16,171 bases of DNA from Pseudomonadota bacterium (GTDB lineage Bacteria; Pseudomonadota; Alphaproteobacteria; SMXQ01), in contig JADFPK010000014.1 of the NCBI GenBank assembly GCA_022562375.1, positions 1 through 16,171 of the forward strand. Direction: 5' to 3'. The position numbers and the translations under genes were made by a program. Position 1 is the first letter of the stretch, and every line of letters starts with the position of its first letter. The notes beneath the pieces are model-generated. The model was not told the origin of the DNA and made no database searches. It was given only the letters and a program-made list of their open reading frames with translations. Below, piece after piece: positions 7,964-15,269 of this stretch.

Positions 7964-8794
7964 ATGAACAAAATCACCAAATTTTTCGGCTTAGGACTGG
8001 GGGCGCTGGGACTGGGCGCGCTCGGACTGGGCATCGGTGCCCAATCGGCGTCGGCCGACGTGGTGAAGGACATCGTCAAGCGCGGCGAACTGCGGGTCGC
8101 CGTTCAGACCCAGGGACCGCCGGTGAGTTACGTCGACACCAAGGGCAACCGCACCGGCTTCGCGGTCGAGCTCGTCCAGATGATGGCCAAGGACATGGGC
8201 GTCAAGCTCAAGCTTCTCGATTACGACTGGAAGGGACTGATCCCGGCCGTCATTTCGGGCAAGGCCGATTTCCTCGCCGCCGACATGACGCCAAAGCCCA
8301 AGCGTGCTTTGGTTCTGATTTTCACCCAACCGTACATGTACAGCCGGAACGTCATTTACTCGAAGAAGTCCAAATCGTTCGTGTCCTGGAAGGACGCCTG
8401 CGTCAAGGGCGTCTCGGTCGCCGTGGTCCAGGGCTCCAGCAACGTCGGCGTGCTCAAGGCAAAGTGTCCGCTGGCGACGATCAAGGAATTCGCCGGTGGC
8501 GGGCCCGCCGTCGCCCAGGCGGTCTCGGCCGATCGGGCCGATGCCGGGATCAACGACGAGGCTTCGGCGAAAGGCTATATGGTCGAGTATCCGGAATTCA
8601 AGATCCTCGATGGGGCACCCGATAGAGGACCGCTCAGCTTCGCCACCCGGCCCGATGAAACCCACCTGGTCCGGTGGATGGACAACTACTTAATGTTGAT
8701 CAAGGCCGATGGGCGCATGGACAAGCTCAAGGATTACTGGATTTTCAGCACCGAATGGAAGAAAGAACGCACGCCAGTGCCGAAGAAGAAATAG
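7964..8794 (+). CDS. ABC transporter periplasmic substrate-binding protein (SBP_bac_3)
   Basis: A 276-residue secreted receptor for the adjacent importer. The ATG at 7964 is preceded by AAGGGAGA and followed by a clear signal peptide with probable cleavage after Ala31 (SASA-D). The frame extends upstream to 7832, but that part precedes the signal peptide and includes the operator, so it is excluded. Family features are RGELRVAVQTQGPPVSYVD (about 40-58), TGFAVELVQMMAK (64-76), MTPKPKRALVLIFTQPY with Arg114 (the residue that usually binds an alpha-carboxylate), and NDEASAKGY with Asp198 near the usual amine-binding position. Cys146 and Cys168 could form a disulfide. The ligand is probably an amino acid or a derivative such as an N-methylated one. 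A terminator-like hairpin follows the gene. Confidence 0.94.
   Translation: MNKITKFFGLGLGALGLGALGLGIGAQSASADVVKDIVKRGELRVAVQTQGPPVSYVDTKGNRTGFAVELVQMMAKDMGVKLKLLDYDWKGLIPAVISGKADFLAADMTPKPKRALVLIFTQPYMYSRNVIYSKKSKSFVSWKDACVKGVSVAVVQGSSNVGVLKAKCPLATIKEFAGGGPAVAQAVSADRADAGINDEASAKGYMVEYPEFKILDGAPDRGPLSFATRPDETHLVRWMDNYLMLIKADGRMDKLKDYWIFSTEWKKERTPVPKKK
7994..8038 (+). repeat. Three 15-bp repeats in the signal-peptide coding region
   Basis: GGACTGG recurs at 7994, 8009 and 8024 within 15-bp units that encode GLGAL-like repeats (residues 10-23) in the hydrophobic core of the signal peptide. Unit length is a multiple of three, so copy-number change would lengthen or shorten the core without shifting the frame. 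Confidence 0.7.
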
Positions 8795-8834
8795 CCAAAA
8801 TATAGGCGAGGATACGTGCCTTCGCGCCAACACC

Positions 8835-8868
8835 GGGGGTTCCGCCAGCATGGTGGAGCCCCCTTTTT
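8835..8868 (+). terminator. Intrinsic terminator or attenuator after the binding-protein gene
   Basis: GGGGGTTCCGCC pairs with GGTGGAGCCCCC (12 positions, with one G-U pair and one mismatch) around a short loop, followed by five T residues (8864-8868). It lies 40 bp after the binding-protein stop and 35 bp before the first permease gene. Partial read-through here would give much binding protein and little permease, the usual stoichiometry in such operons. Confidence 0.75.
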
Positions 8869-8903
8869 CGTTGTCATGAAGCGGGTATGAAATAGTCGCG
8901 GAT

Positions 8904-9587
8904 ATGGACTGGATCCTCGATTTCTACAACTGGCGCGTCGCCGTCCAGTATGTACCGGAGTTCGCGCGGGGCATATCGGCGACCATCTGGATTTCTCTGA
9001 TTTCGCTGGTTTTGTCCCTGGCCATCGGCACGGCGGCCGCCATCATGCGGATTTCCGCCAACCCGATCCTGTGGCGCATCTCGGCGGGCTACGTGCAGGC
9101 GATCCGCTCGACGCCGCTGCTCATCCAGATCTATGTGATCTATTTCAGCCTGCCGGCGCTGCCCCTGCTCGGCCGCCGCCTGGACGAGCTCGAAGGGGGC
9201 ATCATCGCGCTCGGCCTCAACGCCGGCGCCTACATGAGCGAGATCATCCGCGCCGGCATCGAGTCCATCTCGAAGGGCCAGGTCGAGGGCGCCCAGTCCG
9301 TCGGCATGACCTATCTGCAACGCATGCGTTACGTCGTCCTGCCGCAGGCTTTCGCCAATGTCGTGCCGCCGCTGCTCGGCCAGACGGCGGTTCTCATCAA
9401 GGACTCATCGCTGGTCAGTTTCATCGGCGTCTTCGAGCTTTTCGGCGCCGGCCTGACGGTTCTCAGCGAGCGGCTGATGCCCAACGAGGCGTTCCTGACG
9501 GTCGCCGTCTGCTATTTGGCGATTTACGGGGTGATGCTGATTTTCTCCAATTTCGCTCAGCGCAAGCTGGGCGGGGTTCGGGGCTGA
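8904..9587 (+). CDS. Polar amino-acid ABC transporter permease 1 (HisM/HisQ type)
   Basis: A 227-residue inner-membrane permease. Hydrophobic segments include about 20-45 (GISATIWISLISLVLSLAIG), 70-90, 95-115 and 190-215. The ATPase-contacting EAA-type loop reads EGAQSVGMTYLQRMRYVVLPQA, interrupted by no gap, at about residues 128-149. RSTPLLIQIYVIYF is typical of PAAT permeases. It forms a heterodimer with the product of the next gene, whose ATG starts 1 bp after this stop. The ribosome-binding site before ATG 8904 is weak. Function is clear at family level; substrate is not. Confidence 0.94.
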   Translation: MDWILDFYNWRVAVQYVPEFARGISATIWISLISLVLSLAIGTAAAIMRISANPILWRISAGYVQAIRSTPLLIQIYVIYFSLPALPLLGRRLDELEGGIIALGLNAGAYMSEIIRAGIESISKGQVEGAQSVGMTYLQRMRYVVLPQAFANVVPPLLGQTAVLIKDSSLVSFIGVFELFGAGLTVLSERLMPNEAFLTVAVCYLAIYGVMLIFSNFAQRKLGGVRG

Positions 9588-9588
9588 T

Positions 9589-10263
9589 ATGACCGTATTC
9601 GATGTGATTTCGGTGACCCTGCCCTTCCTTCTGGATGGATTGTGGATGACCATCCAAATTTCGCTGATCACCATTATCTGCGGAAGTATCCTGGGCTTCG
9701 TCGTCGGCATGCTGCGCACGGTGGGCGGCCGGCCCATTTCCATGACGCTGGGACTTTATATCCATGCCTTACGGGGGACGCCGTTCCTGGTCCATCTCTA
9801 TGTCATTTATTTCGTGCTGCCGGCGACCGGAATTTCGTGGCTACAGCTGGAAGCCTTTCCGGCGGCGGTGATCGCGCTTAGCCTGTATACCTCGACTTAC
9901 GTGTCGGAAATCGTGCGCGCGGCGATCGAGGCGGTGCCCCCGGGCCAGAGCGAAGCGGCGCGCTCGACCGGAATGACGGCTGTTCAATCCATGTGGCATG
10001 TGGTACTGCCGCAAGCCCTGAAACTGATGATCCCACCCATGGGCGGTGTTTACGTCATCATCATCAAGGGTACGTCCATCGTCTCGGTCATCGGCATCGC
10101 CGAACTGGTCCGGGCCGGCGAGCACGCCACCCAGCGCCATCCCAGGGAACTGATGGTGATCTACGGCATGACCGCGCTTTTGTACTTCGCTTACTGCTAC
10201 CCGGTTCTGCGCTTGGCGCGCTGGGCCGAGACCAGATTCGGCAGCGTTCGCTTGCCGTCCTAG
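9589..10263 (+). CDS. Polar amino-acid ABC transporter permease 2 (HisM/HisQ type)
   Basis: A 224-residue partner permease, overall similar to the preceding one. It has LRGTPFLVHLYVIYFVLPA (about 61-79) and an EAA-type loop SEAARSTGMTAVQSMWHVV beginning near residue 121. Hydrophobic segments lie at about 13-40, 62-80, 85-105, 148-168 and 185-210. Its start lies 1 bp after the stop of permease 1, which implies coupled translation. The two permeases, the ATPase and the binding protein make a complete importer. Confidence 0.94.
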   Translation: MTVFDVISVTLPFLLDGLWMTIQISLITIICGSILGFVVGMLRTVGGRPISMTLGLYIHALRGTPFLVHLYVIYFVLPATGISWLQLEAFPAAVIALSLYTSTYVSEIVRAAIEAVPPGQSEAARSTGMTAVQSMWHVVLPQALKLMIPPMGGVYVIIIKGTSIVSVIGIAELVRAGEHATQRHPRELMVIYGMTALLYFAYCYPVLRLARWAETRFGSVRLPS

Positions 10264-10306
10264 GTCCCAAGTCTTCCGTAGCGAAAGAATTTAGCGAGCG
10301 GGTTCA

Positions 10307-11242
10307 ATGAAAATCGTCACCTACAACATCCAGTTCGGGCTCGGCAAGGACGGTCGTTTCGATCCGGAAAGGATCGCCAGCGACGTCGATGGCGCCGATA
10401 TCATCGCCCTGCAGGAAGTCGAGCGCTATTGGAAACGCAGCGGCAACGTCGATCAACCGGCAAAACTCGGGAAAATTTTGAACAAATACTATTGGGCTTA
10501 CGGCCCATATTTCGATGTTGACGCGAGTATCCCCCAGCCCGACGGCAGGATAAAAAATGTTCGCAGACAGTTCGGCAATATGATTTTGTCGAAAACACCG
10601 ATCCTGTCCACCAGGCTTTTCCCGTTGCCGAAATCGGCCTTGCGCCAGCGCCATAACATGGTCGTCGGGGTTTTCGAGGGCGTCGTCAAATTGCAACGCG
10701 ATGGCGCCTTGCGAATATATAACGCCCATTTGGGCGCGCGTTCGCAGCATGATCGTGTGTCGCAAATCATCTCCATACGCGACACCATTCGCCGTGCGCC
10801 GGCCGAGGGCGGCGCGTGGACCGGTGATCTTGCGCATTCCCTGTGGGAACATCATGCGCATACCTTGTGGGAAGAGGATGCCGCCCCGCCGCCGATGCCC
10901 GAATCCTTCGTTTTACTCGGGGATTTCAACCTCGAAGCCAAAGACTCCGAGTACGACTATCTGGTCGGTCCCAAGGATGGCGATCTTGGCCGGCTATCGT
11001 CCTCGGAGGAATTCATCGATACCTGGGTCGCGGCGGGGCATGATGAAGGTGAAGGCGTTACCTTTCCCGCCAATCTTTTCCCCAACCCATCGTCCAGCGA
11101 CGCGCCGGGCATGCGCCTCGATTATGCTTTCGTCGACCAATCCATGGAAAGCCACGTTCTCGGCGCGTGGATCGATGAGACGGCCCGGGGATCGGACCAT
11201 CAGCCTTATTGGATCGAGCTCGATTATGCGCCGTTCGATTAG
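10307..11242 (+). CDS. Endonuclease/exonuclease/phosphatase (EEP) superfamily protein
   Basis: A 311-residue protein with the metal-dependent phosphoesterase fold. MKIVTYNIQFG at the start supplies the catalytic Asn (Asn7). IIALQEVE supplies the Mg-binding Glu (Glu37). LLGDFNLEA in the middle gives the Asp/Asn pair, RLDYAFVD follows, and GSDHQPYWIEL near the C-terminus gives the catalytic Asp-His. All signature residues are present, so it should be active. The family includes DNA repair nucleases, sphingomyelinases and inositol phosphatases; nothing here tells which. No signal peptide is seen, so it is probably cytoplasmic. It starts 43 bp after the permease on the same strand and may be co-transcribed. 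Its connection with amino-compound uptake is unexplained. Confidence 0.88.
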   Translation: MKIVTYNIQFGLGKDGRFDPERIASDVDGADIIALQEVERYWKRSGNVDQPAKLGKILNKYYWAYGPYFDVDASIPQPDGRIKNVRRQFGNMILSKTPILSTRLFPLPKSALRQRHNMVVGVFEGVVKLQRDGALRIYNAHLGARSQHDRVSQIISIRDTIRRAPAEGGAWTGDLAHSLWEHHAHTLWEEDAAPPPMPESFVLLGDFNLEAKDSEYDYLVGPKDGDLGRLSSSEEFIDTWVAAGHDEGEGVTFPANLFPNPSSSDAPGMRLDYAFVDQSMESHVLGAWIDETARGSDHQPYWIELDYAPFD

Positions 11243-11261
11243 GCCCGGCACGGGCCGTCTT
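11242..11261 (+). terminator. Possible weak terminator after the EEP gene
   Basis: GGCCCG and CGGGCC form a perfect 6-bp stem around a GCA loop (11242-11256), overlapping the last base of the EEP stop codon. The following GTCTT is only weakly T-rich, so termination efficiency is doubtful. Confidence 0.35.
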
Positions 11262-11276
11262 GAGTGAGCCGGCACG

Positions 11277-11393
11277 ATGGGTATCTTCGACATTTTCAAG
11301 ATTGGCATTGGCCCATCGAGTCGCCAGGCCATGACGCCGATGAAGGCGGCGCGCGCGTTTTTGGCCGACCTGGACGCCGAAGGGCTTTGGTAA
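11277..11393 (+). pseudogene. sdaA: sdaA (L-serine dehydratase) 5' relic
   Basis: An ATG opens a 38-codon frame beginning [15 protein letters not shown] and continuing through [18 protein letters not shown] to a TAA. This is the well-known N-terminus of bacterial iron-sulfur L-serine ammonia-lyase (IGPSSSHTxGPMKAA). The strictly conserved SSSHTxGPM segment reads SSRQAMTPM, so the Ser-His-Thr motif is lost, and the remaining roughly 400 residues are missing. I found no continuation in the three plus-strand frames up to the tRNA. It is a decayed fragment, 34 bp after the EEP gene and in the same direction. L-serine dehydratase would convert serine made from sarcosine-derived glycine to pyruvate, so it fits the neighbourhood. 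Confidence 0.85.
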
Positions 11394-11658
11394 CGAGCCG
11401 GCCGCGACGCCATCGGGACTCACCCTCGACACCTCAGATGCTTTCGACCGCGCGCTCGGCGATCTTGCCCTTCATCGCCGGCCCTTCAGACCGACCATTT
11501 GCCGCCTTGTTGGAAGCGTCAAGTCAAGGTCCCGGCAACGCAGTAGGCGTAGTTTCGCCCCGTGGCTGGGCGCGGTCATGCGCGGATGGCATCGCCAGTG
11601 ACCGCCGCCGCATCCCTTGTTTTCCGCCGCTTTGGCGGACTACATCGTGGGAAAGGGT
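11394..11658. other. Intergenic region between sdaA relic and tRNA-Arg
   Basis: No convincing gene is visible. An inverted repeat, TCCGCC/GGCGGA, lies around 11620-11640 without a T-tract on either strand, so I do not call it a terminator. Short frames exist, for instance a minus-strand piece ending GKIAERAVESI before a stop near 11440, but I do not recognise them. Confidence 0.4.
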
Positions 11659-11735
11659 TGGCGCGCCCGGGAGGATTCGAACCCCCAACCTCCAGATCCG
11701 TAGTCTAGCGCTCTATCCAGTTGAGCTACGGGCGC
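11659..11735 (-). tRNA. tRNA-Arg (anticodon ACG)
   Basis: The reverse complement folds as a complete 77-nt tRNA. The 7-bp acceptor stem is GCGCCCG/CGGGCGC, the D-arm GCTC...GAGC, the anticodon stem CTAGA/TCTGG (one G-U pair) with loop CTACGGA giving anticodon ACG, and the T-arm contains GTTCGAATC. Discriminator G and an encoded CCA end at 11659. After A34-to-inosine editing it reads CGU, CGC and CGA. It stands alone, with no other tRNA nearby and no duplicated 3' end visible in the window. Confidence 0.96.
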
Positions 11736-11954
11736 AAAGGGCGGAAACAAAAGGAATTTCAGCCTGTCGGCGGCCACCCATCGAAGGGCCGCGACACTAC
11801 TCAAATCAACCGGTCTTGGCAACATCAACTCACCGCGCGTGCCGTCATTTTGCGCTCGCCCGAGGGGGCCCTGACAGCCCTGAAGGCAAATCGGACTTGT
11901 AGCCGCCGATTTGATTAACTAGTATCAACGGAAATTAGGGGTTTGTGAACGAAT

Positions 11955-11983
11955 TTGACCACCCATAGACCGCTATCTACCGT
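11955..11983 (+). promoter_or_regulatory. Possible promoter of the lipoprotein gene
   Basis: TTGACC (11955-11960) and TACCGT (11978-11983) are separated by 17 bp, matching the most conserved -35 and -10 positions. This would place the start near 11990, about 38 nt before the ATG. The rest of 11736-12028 has only short inverted repeats (AAATCGG/CCGATTT at 11888-11912; TTGAT/ATCAA just after) and no recognisable gene. Confidence 0.35.
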
Positions 11984-12028
11984 CGAGGAGCGTTCACCCA
12001 TACATCATCGAATAGGTAACTGATTCCT

Positions 12029-13249
12029 ATGGCCCAATTGACAAGGCACGCGACGATAATCGCGGCGGCGGCGATCCTAGGGGGTTGTTCCTTCATCTCG
12101 GACTCACTGTTCCCCGATCTGTTCGGGGACGAGCCCGAGGCGCCGCGTGAACAGGTACAGATTCCGCCTTCTCCGGCGGAGAGAGCCCAACAGCCCGCTT
12201 ACACCCCCGCCACCCCTCCGGCGAGACCGCTGGTCACGGCCGGGGCGCCGCCACCGATGGGCACCACCACTTTCCAGCCGACGCCGGTCACGCCGGGACA
12301 GCCGACGGGCACCCTGGTCGGCAGGAAGGTGGCACAGCTCCGGGGCGACCTGATTCAGATGCAGAGCAGCATCACCGTGCACAACACCCGCCTCCAGAGG
12401 GTCCGCAACCTGACGGTCCAGAACTCGCAGCGCTATCACGGCACGGTCGCGGCGATCAACTCCCGCCTCCAGGTGGGCACGACGCCCGGCAACCCGGTCC
12501 TGGTCAGCCAATGGAACGCGGCGCAAGTACAGCTCGACCAGATCAGCGGCGACATCGCCAGGATGAACACCTTGGCCAACGGGGTGGCCTCGGACTCGGC
12601 GATGGCCGGTTATCTCCTTGAATCCACCCGGGCGACCTACGGGCTTACCGGCGCGGTCGACGAAGACCATCGCCAGCTGGCGATCCTCGAGGACGAGGTG
12701 AACCGCACCGTGGTGTTGATCGACCGGTTGCTCAACGAGTTGAGCGAGGACATCAACCGCCAAAGCAACTATATCGGCAACGAGCGCAAGAACCTGACGA
12801 CCCTGTCGCTGGCCATCAAGAACGGCGAGATTCTCGGCACCAGCCTCTCGAACCGGGCATTCGCCGCGACGGCGCCGTCGCGGCGCAGCGGTTTCCAGGG
12901 CGGGCCGGGAGCGGTCATGACGGGACGCGCCGGGCCGGTGGGCCGGACCAGCGGGCCGCTGGTGGTGATCCGCTTCGACCGTCCCGATGTCGAGTACCAG
13001 CAAGCGCTTTATACGGCGATGAGACGGGCGCTCGAGCGCCGGCCGCAGGCGGTCTTCGACCTGGTCGCCGTGACCCCCTACATGGGCTCGCCGGCGCAGG
13101 TGGCGTTGGGATCGAGCACCTCCAAGCGCAACGCCGAAAACGTGCTGCGCACCTTGACGGACATGGGTCTTCCCGCCGACCGGGTGAATATGTCGGCCAC
13201 CACCAGCCCCGACGCCCAGACCAGCGAGGTCCACATCTACGTGCGTTAA
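12029..13249 (+). CDS. Predicted lipoprotein with coiled coil and C-terminal OmpA-like segment, function unknown
   Basis: A 406-residue envelope protein that I cannot name. MAQLTRHATIIAAAAILGGC is a lipoprotein signal with lipobox LGGC, so Cys20 should be acylated. Asp is absent at +2 (Ser-Phe follow), which suggests outer-membrane sorting. Residues about 36-90 are rich in Pro, Ala and Thr (linker). Residues about 95-265 look helical and coiled-coil forming, with many Gln, Asn and Leu and few Gly. A Gly/Arg-rich stretch (about 280-310) leads to a C-terminal domain starting PLVVIRFDRP. It ends STSKRNAENVLRTLTDMG, then PADRVNMS, and EVHIYVR, recalling the pattern of OmpA-like or peptidoglycan-binding domains, but the similarity is faint. 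It is monocistronic and followed by a strong terminator. Confidence 0.85.
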   Translation: MAQLTRHATIIAAAAILGGCSFISDSLFPDLFGDEPEAPREQVQIPPSPAERAQQPAYTPATPPARPLVTAGAPPPMGTTTFQPTPVTPGQPTGTLVGRKVAQLRGDLIQMQSSITVHNTRLQRVRNLTVQNSQRYHGTVAAINSRLQVGTTPGNPVLVSQWNAAQVQLDQISGDIARMNTLANGVASDSAMAGYLLESTRATYGLTGAVDEDHRQLAILEDEVNRTVVLIDRLLNELSEDINRQSNYIGNERKNLTTLSLAIKNGEILGTSLSNRAFAATAPSRRSGFQGGPGAVMTGRAGPVGRTSGPLVVIRFDRPDVEYQQALYTAMRRALERRPQAVFDLVAVTPYMGSPAQVALGSSTSKRNAENVLRTLTDMGLPADRVNMSATTSPDAQTSEVHIYVR

Positions 13250-13278
13250 GCGCCCCGAACGACCTTCTTTCAGGAATT

Positions 13279-13306
13279 GGCCGCCCGGCCGGGCGGCCTT
13301 TTCTTT
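13279..13306 (+). terminator. Strong intrinsic terminator of the lipoprotein gene
   Basis: GGCCGCCC pairs perfectly with GGGCGGCC around a GGCC loop (13279-13298), followed by TTTTCTTTT. It lies 29 bp after the stop. On the minus strand it has no T-tract, so it is not an obvious terminator for panC, which converges on it. Confidence 0.9.
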
Positions 13307-13369
13307 TGCGCCGGGTCCCCGAACAGGCGCGCTGAGCGATCGCCCTATAGGAACGGGCGCGAAAATGGG

Positions 13370-14260
13370 CTAAGGGGCCGGGCGCACCGCGACATTGTCG
13401 ATCAGACGCGCCTTGCCGAGCCAGGCGGCGGCGAGGACACGGGCGGGTGCCTCGAGGATTTCGACCGGCCGAAGGGTATCGGCGTCCCGCACCTCGAGGT
13501 AATCGATGGGGCCGAAACCCGCGCCTTCAAGCTCGCCACGCCCCCAAACGGTCAGATCGGCGACGCTTCCCTTGCCCCCTTCGAGGCGGGTGGCGATGGC
13601 GCTCAGCACCCGGTAAAGGGTGGGGGCGTTCCGCCGTTCGCTATCGGTCAGATAGTCGTTGCGCGAGGACAGCGCCAAACCGTCGGCCTCGCGCACCGTC
13701 GCCACCGGCACGATGTCGACGGGAATGGCGAGATCGGCGACCATGCGCCGGACCATCCGCAGTTGCTGATAGTCCTTCTCGCCGAAATAGGCGGCATCGG
13801 GCAACGCCTGCATCAGCAGCTTGCACACCACCGTCGCGATGCCGTCGAAAAAGCCCGGACGATGGGCGCCGCAGAGCCCCTCGGTCACGCCGGAGACCGA
13901 AACGCGCGTGGCGAAACCTTGCGGGTACATCTCCTCCACGTCGGGCGCGAAAAGAAGCGCCGCGCCCGCGTCCGCGAGCAACCGGGCGTCGCGCGCGCCG
14001 TCGCGCGGATAGGTGGCGAAATCCTCCGACGGGCCGAACTGCTTGGGATTGACGAACAAGGTGGCGACGACGCGGTCACACCCCTCCCTGGCGGCATGGA
14101 CGAGCGCCAGGTGCCCGTCATGGATACCGCCCATGGTCGGCACCAGACCGACGCGCTCTCCCGCCGATTGCCAGGCGGCGATCCTTCGGCGCATGGCCGC
14201 CCCGTCGCGTAGGGTTTCGATGCCTGCCATCGGAGTTCGCGAAGCGGTCGAACGGGTCAT
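13370..14260 (-). CDS. panC: Pantothenate synthetase (PanC)
   Basis: This enzyme joins pantoate and beta-alanine using ATP (via pantoyl-adenylate) in vitamin B5 and CoA synthesis. From the ATG at 14260 it has 296 residues, or 286 from a second ATG at 14230; both are close to family length, and neither has a strong ribosome-binding site. The frame runs further upstream, into panB, but that part is not family-like. Visible motifs are VGLVPTMGGIHDGH with the nucleotidyl-transfer HxGH (47-50), FVNPKQF (69-75), HRPGFFDGIATVVCKL, YFGEKDYQQLRMVRRM, and LALSSRNDYL containing the SSRN signature. It follows panB by 28 bp, so the two form a panBC operon. Confidence 0.96.
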   Translation of the reverse strand: MTRSTASRTPMAGIETLRDGAAMRRRIAAWQSAGERVGLVPTMGGIHDGHLALVHAAREGCDRVVATLFVNPKQFGPSEDFATYPRDGARDARLLADAGAALLFAPDVEEMYPQGFATRVSVSGVTEGLCGAHRPGFFDGIATVVCKLLMQALPDAAYFGEKDYQQLRMVRRMVADLAIPVDIVPVATVREADGLALSSRNDYLTDSERRNAPTLYRVLSAIATRLEGGKGSVADLTVWGRGELEGAGFGPIDYLEVRDADTLRPVEILEAPARVLAAAWLGKARLIDNVAVRPAP

Positions 14261-14288
14261 CGGACTTAGATCGAAAAGGTGGGCTCGG

Positions 14289-15137
14289 CTAACCCGAAGC
14301 GCGCTTCGGCCCCTGGGCGAGCCCGAAGCAGTGTTCGTTCCCGGGGAATCTGCGGGCCTTGACATCCGCCGCGTAGGCCTCGGCCGCCTCCTCGATCCGG
14401 CTGCCGAGATCGGCGTAACGCTTGACGAATTTGGGGGTGAATTCGGTGAACAGCCCGAGGACATCGTCGGTGACCAGGATCTGGCCGTCGCAATAGGCGG
14501 AGGCGCCGATGCCTATGGTCGGGATGGCAAGTTCATCCGTTAGCTCCCGCGCCAACGTCTCGACCGTGCATTCGATGACGATGGCGAAGGCGCCGGCCTC
14601 GGCGATCGCCTTGCCGTCGCGCAACACCTGATCGGAGTCGGGCGCGTTCTTGCCCCGCACCTTGTAACCGCCCATGCTTTTCACCGACTGGGGCATCAGG
14701 CCGACATGGCCGAAGACGGGGATGCCGCGCGCCGTCAGGAAGGCGACGGTCTCGGCCATCTCGACGCCGCCCTCGAGCTTGACGCCGTCGCAGCCGGTCT
14801 CGGCCATCACCCGGGCGGCGGTGCGGTAGGCCTCGAACGTCGACGCCTGATAGGAGCCGAAAGGCAGATCGACGATGACGCAGGCGTTCTCGCGGCCGCG
14901 CACCACCGCCCGGCCGTGGTTGATCATCATCTCGACCGTGACGCCGAGCGTGTTCTCCATGCCGTACAGCACCATGCCGAGGGAATCGCCGACCAGCAAC
15001 AGATCGACATGAGCATCGAGGCACCGCGCCATCGGCGTCGAATAGGCGGTGAGACAGACGATGGGCTCGCCGCCCTTGCGCGCCGCGATGGCGGGAACGG
15101 TCATCGGCCTTTTGCGCCCAAGCGTCGACACAGCCAT
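14289..15137 (-). CDS. panB: 3-methyl-2-oxobutanoate hydroxymethyltransferase (PanB)
   Basis: The enzyme transfers a hydroxymethyl group from 5,10-methylene-THF to alpha-ketoisovalerate, making ketopantoate, the first step of pantothenate synthesis. Length is 282 residues, normal. Motifs are [14 protein letters not shown] (46-59, with Mg-binding Asp51), [30 protein letters not shown] and [12 protein letters not shown] 15137 lies almost against its GGAGG. A GTG at 15131 has that Shine-Dalgarno 6 nt upstream, so the true protein may start there and be 280 residues. It depends on methylene-THF, which the sarcosine oxidase in this window also produces; this is a metabolic link, not evidence of co-regulation. 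Confidence 0.97.
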   Translation of the reverse strand: MAVSTLGRKRPMTVPAIAARKGGEPIVCLTAYSTPMARCLDAHVDLLLVGDSLGMVLYGMENTLGVTVEMMINHGRAVVRGRENACVIVDLPFGSYQASTFEAYRTAARVMAETGCDGVKLEGGVEMAETVAFLTARGIPVFGHVGLMPQSVKSMGGYKVRGKNAPDSDQVLRDGKAIAEAGAFAIVIECTVETLARELTDELAIPTIGIGASAYCDGQILVTDDVLGLFTEFTPKFVKRYADLGSRIEEAAEAYAADVKARRFPGNEHCFGLAQGPKRASG

Positions 15138-15269
15138 CCTCCGCTAAAAATCAAACTGTCTCATGGCCCCAGCTTACCCCATTTCCCTGGCCTTCCACAC
15201 CTGCCATTGCGGTCCCGGGGCCGATCCATAAACACCGGCGGTAAAGGTCCGCGAGGGTCCATCGGGCGG

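Noticed and set aside
11620..11640. TCCGCC/GGCGGA hairpin as a tRNA terminator
   Set aside because: There is no T-tract after it in the direction of tRNA transcription.
11659..11735. tRNA-Arg as an integration site for a genomic island
   Set aside because: No copy of the tRNA 3' end, integrase gene or mobility gene was seen in the window.
12104..13234. Minus-strand open frame of 376 codons opposite the lipoprotein gene
   Set aside because: It is antisense, Arg/Gly/His-rich, and lacks a ribosome-binding site; the plus frame has a signal peptide, lipobox and terminator.
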